A DNA stretch of 64,000 nt, taken from Sodaliphilus pleomorphus. Its GTDB lineage: Bacteria > Bacteroidota > Bacteroidia > Bacteroidales > Muribaculaceae. The stretch is from assembly GCF_009676955.1 (NCBI RefSeq), contig NZ_CP045696.1:1867001-1931000 (forward strand), given 5' to 3'. The notes beneath the pieces were generated by a model, which had not been told where the DNA came from, searched no databases, and worked only from the letters and a program-made list of their open reading frames with translations. The position numbers were made by a program, and so were the translations under genes. The number at the start of each line of letters is the position of its first letter. Positions within the stretch are counted from its first letter, which is position 1. Shown here in pieces: positions 35,833-45,008 of this stretch.

Positions 35833-35920
35833 AAGCGATAAAAGTTTGATATGATTGATAAATGTGAATGTGCTTTGCCGTGTTTTGTTTCATATTGTTG
35901 CCACACGGGGGTGTTTTGTG

Positions 35921-35928
35921 CAAAGATA
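35921..35928 (-). promoter_or_regulatory. -7 box for the 35832 gene
   Basis: Minus-strand TATCTTTG, about 90 bp upstream of the start. Confidence 0.55.
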
Positions 35929-35998
35929 CAACTTTTCTTGAATTATAATGTTTTTTTTGTCATAAAATGAAATTTTTCGTGATACCGCTTTATTTCAT

Positions 35999-36006
35999 TA
36001 TCTTTG
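35999..36006 (+). promoter_or_regulatory. -7 box for the carboxynorspermidine synthase gene
   Basis: TATCTTTG followed by CA, 50 bp upstream of the start at 36057, facing away from the -7 box at 35921. Confidence 0.65.
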
Positions 36007-36056
36007 CACAAGAGTAGAACTCAGGAAAAAAACAATTTAACACAACAATACAGCAC

Positions 36057-37265
<1,209 letters not shown>

Positions 37266-37297
37266 AGCGTCTCGCTCGCGCGTGCGCAACGATTTTT

Positions 37298-37335
37298 CAC
37301 GGCTGCCCGGGAGCTTCGCCCCCCGGGCAGCCGTG
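37298..37335 (+). terminator. Rho-independent-like terminator after the carboxynorspermidine synthase gene
   Basis: A 14-bp perfect stem, CACGGCTGCCCGGG (37298-37311) with CCCGGGCAGCCGTG (37322-37335), 33 bp past the stop. On the plus strand no T-run follows; a T-run precedes it. Confidence 0.65.
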
Positions 37336-37419
37336 CTCGTGTTGTGGCAATGTACAAAACACTGTGCCCGCACATCAAGAAAGAGCATGCTGCAGCATGG
37401 ATGTTTCATTATTTATGCC

Positions 37420-37427
37420 TACATTTG
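37420..37427 (+). promoter_or_regulatory. -7 box for the fucosidase gene
   Basis: TACATTTG followed by CAATG, 77 bp before the fucosidase start. Confidence 0.55.
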
Positions 37428-37503
37428 CAATGTTATAGAAATTAAATGTTGTCTATGTGCCATGACAAGCTGGCAAAGTATGAATTTAAAATATCAAAAA
37501 AGC

Positions 37504-38892
37504 ATGAAACCATCATTTTTTACCCACATGGTTCTGTCGGCCCTGTTGGTTGTTACTGTCGCAACTACGGTGCACGCCCAGAAATCCATGGCGCCCCGTG
37601 AAGCCTCAGGCACCAACAACGCCATTGCCGACAGCAATGTGCTCGCCAAGCTCGAAAGATGGAAAGACTTGAAATTTGGCGTGCTGTTTCATTGGGGCGT
37701 CTACACCACGCAAGGCATCCCCGAGTCGTGGAACCTGTGCTCAGAGAGGTGGATCGACACCCGCCCTGCAGGCTCAAAGTATGACGAATACAAGAGTTGG
37801 TACTTCGGGCTGAGCGAGAAGTTGAATCCCACGCAATTCAACCCCGACCAGTGGGCAACTGCAATGGAAGATGCCGGCATGAGATACATGATCTTCTCTA
37901 CCAAGCACCATGACGGCTTCTGCATGTTCGACACCAAGGAGACTGATTACAAGATCACCAACGGCCCGTTTGCAAGCAACGACAGCGCCGACGTCACCCG
38001 GTTTGTACTTGACGCCTTCCGCAATCATGGCTTCATGGTGGGCTGCTACTTCTCTAAGCCCGACTGGCACTGCCAGTGGTTTTGGAACCCGTATTACGCC
38101 ACCCCCGACCGGTATGTGAACTACGACACCATTCAGCATGCCGACTGGTGGCAAAATTTCAAGCGCTACACTCAAAACCAGCTGCACGAGCTCACCCACA
38201 ATTATGGCAACATCGACTTGCTATGGCTCGATGGCGGTTGGGTCAAAGGCAGTGTCTTCAACCTCGACAGTTTAGTCACCAGCTTTAGGGCAACAACCCA
38301 GAAAGGCCTGTTGTGCATCGATCGCACTGCCGGCCACAACGAGGACTACAAGACGTGGGAAAACACCCTCCCCGACAAGCAGCTGCCCTACGCTTGGGAG
38401 TATGTGGCCAAGCTCTCCAGCATGTGGCCCTGGTCGCGTAACAATGATATTTACTTGAAGTCGAGGGCTACAATAGTCAACACGCTCATCGAGGTGATTG
38501 CCAAGGGTGGCAATTTCCTGCTGGGCGTTGGGCCCGACCCGCGCGGCCTCATCACCGACGCCACTGTAGTTCGCCTCAAGGAAGTGGGGCAGTGGGTAAA
38601 GGCCAACAGCGAAGCCATCTACAACACACGCCCCACACCCGTATACAACAGCGGCAATGTGTGGTTTACCGCCAACAAAGACCTGCGCACGCTCTATGCC
38701 TTTTATGCGCTCCCCAGCGATGCAACGCTGCCCAGTGTCGTTACATGGACGGGTAATGTGCCTGTGGGTAAAATGACTGTTGTGAGCACTGGCAAAGACG
38801 TGAAATATGAGGTCTCGGGCCAAGAGGTCTCGGTCACTCTCCCGGCCGGCATGCCTCAAGAAAGCTTTGCCTTGAAATTTACGATAAAATAG
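37504..38892 (+). CDS. Secreted alpha-L-fucosidase, GH29
   Basis: 462 residues from the ATG at 37504, chosen because it opens a signal peptide (MKPSFFTHMVLSALLVVTVA). GH29 retaining fucosidases release L-fucose from host or dietary glycans. Family landmarks: FGVLFHWGVYT near the N terminus, the substrate-site FSTKHHDGFCMFDTKET, and NIDLLWLDGGW where the aspartate is the likely nucleophile. A beta-sandwich tail follows (KMTVVSTGKDVKYEVSGQEV). Periplasmic or surface location inferred. A hairpin terminator lies 30 bp downstream. Confidence 0.9.
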   Translation: MKPSFFTHMVLSALLVVTVATTVHAQKSMAPREASGTNNAIADSNVLAKLERWKDLKFGVLFHWGVYTTQGIPESWNLCSERWIDTRPAGSKYDEYKSWYFGLSEKLNPTQFNPDQWATAMEDAGMRYMIFSTKHHDGFCMFDTKETDYKITNGPFASNDSADVTRFVLDAFRNHGFMVGCYFSKPDWHCQWFWNPYYATPDRYVNYDTIQHADWWQNFKRYTQNQLHELTHNYGNIDLLWLDGGWVKGSVFNLDSLVTSFRATTQKGLLCIDRTAGHNEDYKTWENTLPDKQLPYAWEYVAKLSSMWPWSRNNDIYLKSRATIVNTLIEVIAKGGNFLLGVGPDPRGLITDATVVRLKEVGQWVKANSEAIYNTRPTPVYNSGNVWFTANKDLRTLYAFYALPSDATLPSVVTWTGNVPVGKMTVVSTGKDVKYEVSGQEVSVTLPAGMPQESFALKFTIK

Positions 38893-38921
38893 CTCCTGGC
38901 GCTCTTAACAGCGTCTACACA

Positions 38922-38961
38922 ACAGGCATGCCTCCCGAAGTTGCAGGCATGCCTGTTTTTG
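38922..38961 (+). terminator. Rho-independent terminator after the fucosidase gene
   Basis: ACAGGCATGCCT (38922-38933) pairs perfectly with AGGCATGCCTGT (38945-38956), followed by TTTT. Confidence 0.8.
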
Positions 38962-39004
38962 TCACAACCCTTGCCCCTTTCTCTCCTGCATGGGAGGCAA
39001 AAGC

Positions 39005-40951
39005 CTATTGCTTGTAGACGATCTTCTCGCCCCTGGAGGTGATGTAGACCTGGCCAGGCTCAGGGTTGGGAACACGCACGCCTCGCAGGTCGTAGAAGAT
39101 GGGAGCGGCCGATTGGGGCGATGCCTTGATGTCGTTGACCGCCGACTGCTCGTTGAATCTCATGCATGAGAGGTTGATGCCGGTCACCGAACTGTCGTTG
39201 AACAACCTGGCCAGTTCTTGAGTCGCCGCTTGGCACTCATAGGGCACAGCGGTCGTGTTGCCGGTGCAGGTGTTGCTAAACATGCCACGCATGTCGGCGC
39301 TCACGGGCAAATTGAGCGGGCCGAGGTTGAGCCCGTTGAGCGAAACGCAACCCGCAAACATGTTGCGCACATTGGTCACCGACTCGGTTTCCCACCCCGT
39401 AAAGTCAACGCTCTTGACTGCGTGGCACATCTCCAGCATCGCGCTCAGGTCGGTCACTCCAGTTGTGCGCATCTGCGACAGGTCGGCTTTTTCCATCTTG
39501 TCGAGGCCTGCCAGCAAGCCGGCAAGCGAGTAGTTGCGGCGCTCATGTTGGCCGTCGTCGCTGTAGTGGTTGAAGTCGGGCAAGGGGTCGTTGTTGAGCC
39601 ACTGCAGGGTGCCATCGGTATAGTAACCCCCGGCTGCGCGATTGAGCTGCGCCTTGAAGCCTGGCGCAAGTCCTACATGACACACGCCGGCTACTGAATC
39701 GTAGGTATAGGTATAGAAAGCACCGCGATTGGCAGCACTCACCGAGTCAAACTGCAGCGCTGCCAGGTTGATTTGTGTCACAGCCGGGTCGTTGAGCACA
39801 CTGGCCTGTGCGGCGTTGGCGGCAATGCCTGGCATGGGCTGTGAAGTGGCACTGGCCGAGCAAGTGCCTGCAAGCATGCCTCGCAGCTCCTGGGGGGCGC
39901 ACAGCGTGAAGCTGTTGAGGTCGAGAAAAAGAAGCGAGTCGCAATTTTCTATCATGTAGCGCATGTCGGCCACCTGGCGGGTGTCAAAGCCATTGAGGTT
40001 TACACGCTTGAGCGACTTGCAGCCCTCAAGCATTTCAAACATGTTGATTACCGCATGGGTGTCTATTTGGCTCAAGTCGAGCGTGGATAGCGACGCGCAG
40101 CCTTTCAACATGTAGCTCATGTCGGTCACCCGGCGGGTGTCAAAGCTGCTTAGGTCGATCGTGCTGAGCTGGCTGCATCCTGCCAGCATCTCGCTCATGT
40201 TGGTCACCTGGCGGGTGTCGAAGTTGCTCAAGTTGGCGCTGCTCAAGCTGGCACAGTAGCCCAGCATGCCACTCATGTCGGTTACGGCATGGGTGTCGAG
40301 TGTCGACAGATTGATGTGCGTGAGTGATCGGCAGCCCCACAGCATGTTGCGCATGGTGGTGACGGCCGGTGTCTTGAAGCCGTTTCCCAGCTGCAGCGAC
40401 TGCAAGGCGCTGCAACAACACAGCATGTAGCTCATGTCGGTCACCTGGCGGGTGTCGAAGCTGCTCAAGTCAATCTCGGTGAGCGACTCGCACAGGTAGA
40501 ACATGTGGTTCATGTAGGTCACCCGGCGTGTGTCGAGATGGGACAGGTCCACCTTGCGCATCGAGCGGCAATTCCAAAACAGGTTGCTCATCACAGTCAC
40601 GTCGTGGGTGTGCATGCTCGTGAGGTCGATCTCTTGCATGTTTTCCAAGCCATAGAATAGCGAGTCGAGCGAGAAAGCAAGACTGCCGTGCATGCCGTCG
40701 GTATAGCTGTGGTCAAAGTCGGGCACAGGGTCGCCTGTAGCCCATGTGGCAAGGCGGCCGCCAGTACTCTTGTCGAGTTGAGCCCTGAATTCGGGGGTGA
40801 GCCTCACCTTGTAGAGGTTGGCTTCGGGCACATAGCTATAGGTGTAAAAACCTGTTGCACCTTTGCAAAAAGGGATGGCGGCCACAATCGTTGCTGCGAG
40901 CAACAGGCCGCGCAGCGCAAATCTCGTCGCCGCAGTTTTGATATGTCTCAT
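39005..40951 (-). CDS. BspA/DUF285-type leucine-rich repeat surface protein
   Basis: 648 residues from the ATG at 40951 (signal peptide RGLLLAATIVAAIPFCKG); a longer in-frame start at 40999 is less likely. Residues about 95-340 hold about nine tandem repeats of roughly 24 residues with the pattern LxxIDLSxFDTRxVTDMSxM, the DUF285 type of BspA family. A second, shorter repeat block follows (about 460-590). The C terminus IFYDLRGVRVPNPEPGQVYI resembles a T9SS-like sorting tail. BspA-type proteins mediate adhesion; ligand unknown here. Confidence 0.85.
   Translation of the reverse strand: MRHIKTAATRFALRGLLLAATIVAAIPFCKGATGFYTYSYVPEANLYKVRLTPEFRAQLDKSTGGRLATWATGDPVPDFDHSYTDGMHGSLAFSLDSLFYGLENMQEIDLTSMHTHDVTVMSNLFWNCRSMRKVDLSHLDTRRVTYMNHMFYLCESLTEIDLSSFDTRQVTDMSYMLCCCSALQSLQLGNGFKTPAVTTMRNMLWGCRSLTHINLSTLDTHAVTDMSGMLGYCASLSSANLSNFDTRQVTNMSEMLAGCSQLSTIDLSSFDTRRVTDMSYMLKGCASLSTLDLSQIDTHAVINMFEMLEGCKSLKRVNLNGFDTRQVADMRYMIENCDSLLFLDLNSFTLCAPQELRGMLAGTCSASATSQPMPGIAANAAQASVLNDPAVTQINLAALQFDSVSAANRGAFYTYTYDSVAGVCHVGLAPGFKAQLNRAAGGYYTDGTLQWLNNDPLPDFNHYSDDGQHERRNYSLAGLLAGLDKMEKADLSQMRTTGVTDLSAMLEMCHAVKSVDFTGWETESVTNVRNMFAGCVSLNGLNLGPLNLPVSADMRGMFSNTCTGNTTAVPYECQAATQELARLFNDSSVTGINLSCMRFNEQSAVNDIKASPQSAAPIFYDLRGVRVPNPEPGQVYITSRGEKIVYKQ
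39955..40640 (-). repeat. Tandem ~72-bp DNA repeats encoding the DUF285 units
   Basis: About nine copies of a near-identical 72-bp unit (core GCTCATGTCGGTCACCTGGC on the plus strand) lie inside the BspA-type gene. The arrangement would favour copy-number change by recombination. Confidence 0.7.
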
Positions 40952-41094
40952 TGTATTGTCTTTAGCTGTTTTAAGAAAACAAAAATAAGTATTTAACATG
41001 GAAGTTCAAAGCTTTTTTTCAGGCGATTGTCAATTGTCTCTATCAGAGCAGTGTCTCGTGGGTGAAACGGTGAGGGGTGGGGGTGTGCCGAGGC

Positions 41095-41682
41095 TCAGCG
41101 CTTGAGCTCAACGCCCAGGTTCACGTGGTCGTAGTTGCGGGCCAGAGCGGCCAAGTCGGCCAGGTGCCTGTTGTGCACAATCGAGCTGGCCAGTTGCAGG
41201 AGCCGGAGCATGTGGTCGGTCTCAATGGTGAGCCCCAGGCGCTTGCCCGCTTTCACGTGGCACGTCACAGGCAGGCGGTGCCAGTACAGGGTGAGCAAGC
41301 CCTGGGCGGGCGAGTACACATAGCGCCCGCGGGCCACGTCGCCCATGCCGCGCACCCACAAGGCATAGTTGCCCTGGGCATCGAGCCGCAAGGCTGCCTG
41401 CTTGCCCGAGAGGTGCAGCTTGCGGTATATTTTCTTCAAGCTGCGCTTCACCTTGCCCTTCACGATGGGCTTGCCCAGCGACGACACCACATTGCGCCCC
41501 GCCAGCTCCACGGCCGGGCCGGCATAGTGCCAGCTGCCTGCCACCGCCGCGTTGCGGCGTGCCACGGCCTGCATCGAGTCGACAGCCGGCGAGGCCGCCA
41601 GGTCGTCGTACACATAGTCCTGTGCCTGCGCCGTCACAGCAGCCAGGAGCATCAAGGCAAGAGCGAGCGCATATCGTGTCAT
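41095..41682 (-). CDS. DUF4923-like secreted protein
   Basis: 195 residues from the ATG at 41682 (signal peptide MTRYALALALMLLAAVTAQA). Sequence such as AAVAGSWHYAGPAVELAGRN and then KIYRKLHLSGKQAALRL resembles DUF4923 of Bacteroidales. No catalytic residues recognised. Faces away from the DUF2851 gene with about 90 bp between the starts. Confidence 0.6.
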   Translation of the reverse strand: MTRYALALALMLLAAVTAQAQDYVYDDLAASPAVDSMQAVARRNAAVAGSWHYAGPAVELAGRNVVSSLGKPIVKGKVKRSLKKIYRKLHLSGKQAALRLDAQGNYALWVRGMGDVARGRYVYSPAQGLLTLYWHRLPVTCHVKAGKRLGLTIETDHMLRLLQLASSIVHNRHLADLAALARNYDHVNLGVELKR

Positions 41683-41772
41683 GGCACAAAAGTAATAAAA
41701 ATAGAGTGAAGTCATGAAAAAAAATTGCCTTCAACACATGCCTGAGCAACAAGAAATCACTAAATTCGCATT

Positions 41773-43059
41773 GTGGAAAAACTCATGCAATACATATGGC
41801 AGCACCGCCTGTACCGCAACAGCGACATGGTGACCAACGACGGGCTCAAGGTGCGTGTGATCGACCCTGGACTGCTCAACACCGACGCGGGCCCCGACTT
41901 CTTCAACGCCAAGATCGAGATCGACGGGCACCTGTGGGCCGGCAACGTGGAGCTGCACGTGCGTGCCACCGACTGGAAACGCCACGGCCACGACCGTGAC
42001 AAGGCCTACGACAGCGTGATACTGCACGTGGTGGGCAAGGACGACGCCCCCGTGTACCGCACCAGCGGCGAGCGCATACCCCAGGTGGTGCTCGAGGTCT
42101 CGCCACTGTTCAACCAGAGCTACGACAGGCTGGTCAACGCCCGCGACGAGATACCCTGCGCTGCCAGCCTCAGGCAGGTGCCCCACCTCACCATCACCGA
42201 GTGGGTCGAGGCGCTGGCCTTTGAGCGGCTGCACAACAAGGTAGAACGCATAGGCCAGCTGCTGGAGCTCTACCACGGCAGTTGGGAAGACGTGTGCTAT
42301 GTGACCCTGGCGCGCAACCTGGGCTTCGGCATCAACAACGAGGCCTTTGAGCGGCTGGCCCGCCGCACGCCCTTGCGCCTGCTGGCCAAGCACAGCGACT
42401 CGCTGCTGCAAGTCGAGGCTCTGCTCTTCGGGCAGGCGGGCCTGCTCGATGCCGCGGCACAGGGCACCGACAGCTACTACCAGCACCTGTGCAGCGAGTA
42501 TGCCTTCCTGGCCAATAAGTTCCAGCTGCAGCCCATGGAACGAGAGTCGTGGAAGTTGTTCCGTATACGCCCGCAAAATTTCCCCTATCGCCGCATTGCC
42601 ATGCTGGCCCACTACATCGAGGGCGGCTTCAGCCTCATGAGCAAGCTCCTCGAGGCCGATGGCGAGAAAGCGCTGAGAGACCTGTTCACTGTCGAGCTCA
42701 CCGGCTACTGGGCCAATCACTACAGCTTTGGCAAGCCCAATGCAAGGCCCAGCAGGGCGCTGAGCGACAACTCGATCGACATTGTGCTCATCAACACCGT
42801 GGCCCCCCTGTACTGCGCCTGTGGCGAGATCACCGGCGAGAGCCGGCTCGCCGACAAGGCCATCGCCCTGCTCGAGAGCCTCAAGAGCGAGCGCAACGCT
42901 ATCGTCGACAAGTTTACCTATGCCGGCATCGACAGCCCCGACGCGCTCACCTCGCAAGCCTTGATCGAACTCAAGCGCGAGTATTGCGAGGCCCGCAAGT
43001 GCATCTATTGCAAAATAGGCCACTACCTGCTGAGCGAGGCCGCCCGGTCTAAAACTTAA
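41773..43059 (+). CDS. DUF2851 family protein
   Basis: 428 residues. Start taken as GTG at 41773 because family members begin MEKL-xQYIW; an ATG lies four codons later. Typical stretches: GLLNTDAGPDFFNAKIEIDG, VELHVRATDWKRHGHDRD, FRIRPQNFPYRRIAMLA, and CIYCKIGHYLL with a paired cysteine motif at the C terminus. Bacteroidetes carry this single-copy gene; its role is unknown. The retron region begins shortly downstream. Confidence 0.88.
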   Translation: MEKLMQYIWQHRLYRNSDMVTNDGLKVRVIDPGLLNTDAGPDFFNAKIEIDGHLWAGNVELHVRATDWKRHGHDRDKAYDSVILHVVGKDDAPVYRTSGERIPQVVLEVSPLFNQSYDRLVNARDEIPCAASLRQVPHLTITEWVEALAFERLHNKVERIGQLLELYHGSWEDVCYVTLARNLGFGINNEAFERLARRTPLRLLAKHSDSLLQVEALLFGQAGLLDAAAQGTDSYYQHLCSEYAFLANKFQLQPMERESWKLFRIRPQNFPYRRIAMLAHYIEGGFSLMSKLLEADGEKALRDLFTVELTGYWANHYSFGKPNARPSRALSDNSIDIVLINTVAPLYCACGEITGESRLADKAIALLESLKSERNAIVDKFTYAGIDSPDALTSQALIELKREYCEARKCIYCKIGHYLLSEAARSKT

Positions 43060-43136
43060 CACAAGAGGGCCAAGAGACCTTGGTTGCTCAACACCCGATC
43101 GAGACTTTTTCAATCACATTACCTAAACGCTGCGAC

Positions 43137-44195
43137 ATGCCATCCAACAAGAATGCACTCACCCGAATCGTACTGCTCGACAAGCTGCTTGCCGACCGCT
43201 ATCATGCCTATTCCATACATGACATGACCCTCTGTCTTGAGCGGGAGTTGCCCAAATACGGGCAAGTGGGCGGTGTGAGCAAGCGCTGTGTCGAGAAGGA
43301 TATCGAGTATCTGGAGTATAACTTCCCGATACCGATAGAGCTTGAACGCTACACGGTAGATGCTCAAAGCGCGGCTACCGACAAGGTCTATAAAAAGAGA
43401 TGCCTGCGCTACAGCGACCCCACCTTCTCCATCTTCAAGGGAAAACTCACCGCCGAGGAGAAGGGAATCCTCACCACGGCTCTTGCGACCATCGGCTCCT
43501 TCGACGGACTCGACGGTTTCGGGTGGCTCGACGACCTGAACAAGCGGCTTGGACTCGTCGAGCAACAGCCCGTGATTCAATTGTCGAAAAACCTGCTCGA
43601 AAACAAGACGCTCATGGCCGAGGCTTTTTCTGCAATCCAAGCGCACGCGGTGGTCAAGTTGCAATACAAGCGGTTCGATGCATCGCACATGTGCGAGGTC
43701 ATCATATCGCCCTACTTGCTTAAAGAGTATAACCAGCGGTGGTACTTGATAGGGGCTGCCTACGACACTGGCCGTGTGCTCAATTTTGCACTCGACCGCC
43801 TTGTGTCGATCGCCGTGCTGCCGGGTTATGAGTACCGGCAGGCGCCTGCCGACTTGCTGGAGCGTTATGAAGACATCGTCGGGATCACTTACTACGAGGG
43901 TGCACAGCTGTACAAGATTGTCTTTTGGGTCTCCGACAAGTCGGCACCCTATGTCGCTACCAAGCCGTTGCATGGGTCTCAAATCAGATACAAGGGGGAG
44001 CGTGAAGCCGCCCTGCGCCAGCAGTATCAAGCACCGCCTCAAGGTGCCTTGTTCTCGATAGCTTGCATGGAGAATTATGAGCTCATACGCGAGCTGTGCT
44101 CTTATGGCGGGGAGTTGAAAGTGCTCTCGCCCCAGCCCATAATCGACGCAGTGACGAGCAGAATAAAGGAGATGGCCACACTTTACGGCTTGTGA
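43137..44195 (+). CDS. WYL-domain transcriptional regulator
   Basis: 352 residues from the ATG at 43137. N-terminal winged-helix region (RIVLLDKLLADRYHAYSIHD; GGVSKRCVEKDIEYLEYNF) and a C-terminal WYL domain (VVKLQYKRFD ... YNQRWYLIGAAYDTG, then NFALDRLVSIAVLPG). WYL proteins bind nucleic-acid or nucleotide signals and often control defence genes. It is the first gene of the plus-strand block that leads to the retron. The link to the retron is inferred from position. Confidence 0.88.
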   Translation: MPSNKNALTRIVLLDKLLADRYHAYSIHDMTLCLERELPKYGQVGGVSKRCVEKDIEYLEYNFPIPIELERYTVDAQSAATDKVYKKRCLRYSDPTFSIFKGKLTAEEKGILTTALATIGSFDGLDGFGWLDDLNKRLGLVEQQPVIQLSKNLLENKTLMAEAFSAIQAHAVVKLQYKRFDASHMCEVIISPYLLKEYNQRWYLIGAAYDTGRVLNFALDRLVSIAVLPGYEYRQAPADLLERYEDIVGITYYEGAQLYKIVFWVSDKSAPYVATKPLHGSQIRYKGEREAALRQQYQAPPQGALFSIACMENYELIRELCSYGGELKVLSPQPIIDAVTSRIKEMATLYGL

Positions 44196-44222
44196 GCGAA
44201 CATAGCATTCGCATCGACGACC

Positions 44223-44230
44223 TATCTTTG
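44223..44230 (+). promoter_or_regulatory. -7 box for the WG-repeat gene
   Basis: TATCTTTG followed by CAT, 25 bp before the start codon at 44255. Confidence 0.6.
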
Positions 44231-44254
44231 CATCGAAATTTAAAAACAACCCCT

Positions 44255-44698
44255 ATGGACGACAAGCAATATCGACGCACAAAACCACCCATCAATTCTC
44301 GCATCACAGTAGTTCAGAACAGCGACTACAAGTGGGGCGCGATCGACGAGCAGGGCAATGTGGTCGTCCCCTTCGGCAAATATGCCTGGATTGATGGTTT
44401 CCAGAATGGATTGGCCAAGGTCATAGGCTACAACGACTCCATGTCGCCCAACATAGTCCTGCATTTTACTAATTGGGGCGATGATAATGACATGGCCGAC
44501 GACACCCGAGTTGCCGCGCAGGGTATCGTCAACGAGGCTGGCGACGAGGTGCTCCCATTGGAATACAACATCTGGAAGTTCTACGGCAAGGATTACCCTA
44601 CCATAAAGTACTTTAAAGGTGAAGAAGAGCACACGGCGACTTTCCAGTCGCTCAATCCTTCACTTGCCACCGAGAAGAAAAATAACAAGAGTGAATGA
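44255..44698 (+). CDS. WG-repeat-containing small protein
   Basis: 147 residues from the ATG at 44255. Two or three WG-type repeats are visible: YKWGAIDEQGNVVVPFGKYA, then GLAKVIGYND, and AQGIVNEAGDEVLPLEYN. WG repeats are thought to bind proteins. No signal peptide is present. It lies between the WYL regulator and the retron RNA gene on the same strand, separated from the retron by about 60 bp. Function unknown; it may be part of the retron locus. Confidence 0.75.
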   Translation: MDDKQYRRTKPPINSRITVVQNSDYKWGAIDEQGNVVVPFGKYAWIDGFQNGLAKVIGYNDSMSPNIVLHFTNWGDDNDMADDTRVAAQGIVNEAGDEVLPLEYNIWKFYGKDYPTIKYFKGEEEHTATFQSLNPSLATEKKNNKSE

Positions 44699-44721
44699 AC
44701 ATAGAGTTCGCACACGTTGCG

Positions 44722-44729
44722 TAACTTTG
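44722..44729 (+). promoter_or_regulatory. -7 box for the retron ncRNA
   Basis: TAACTTTG followed by CATAG, 31 bp before the start of the a1 repeat. It predicts a transcript start at about 44737. Confidence 0.65.
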
Positions 44730-44736
44730 CATAGTA

Positions 44737-44980
44737 ATCGAAAGAGAACAGAGAACATTGAAGTATTGGGCTAAAGAAACATTTTGAACCTGCCCGGCGA
44801 TTGGTCGGGTACTTTCCCCTCGGGGAATTTCCAACGGTCAGTTGGCTCTGGGCACTTATCACATCATCAAGCTGATGTGATAGTGCGTATGAATCTGGGA
44901 AAATTACACCCTCCTATGTCATAGAGTTAATTTCTCAGCCAAAGCGAAACAAAGAAAATAGTCTTGGCCCAATGCTTCTT
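44737..44980 (+). ncRNA. Retron msr-msd non-coding RNA
   Basis: a1 at 44760-44774 (GAAGTATTGGGCTAA) pairs with a2 at 44964-44978 (TTGGCCCAATGCTTC) in 15 continuous base pairs, two of them G-U. Inside are msr-like hairpins at 44791-44811 (stem UGCCCG/CGGGUA) and 44814-44827 (TTCCCC/GGGGAA), a 5-bp hairpin at 44831-44845 (CCAAC/GTTGG), and a strong 14-bp stem with one bulged base at 44852-44886 (GCACTT...TGATGTGATAGTGC), fitting the msd. The G at 44776 just after a1 is a candidate branching guanosine. The reverse transcriptase start codon lies 30 nt after a2. The msr/msd boundary is inferred. Confidence 0.8.
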
Positions 44981-45008
44981 TTTTATTTTTTTTTTTCTAC
45001 CTGATAGA

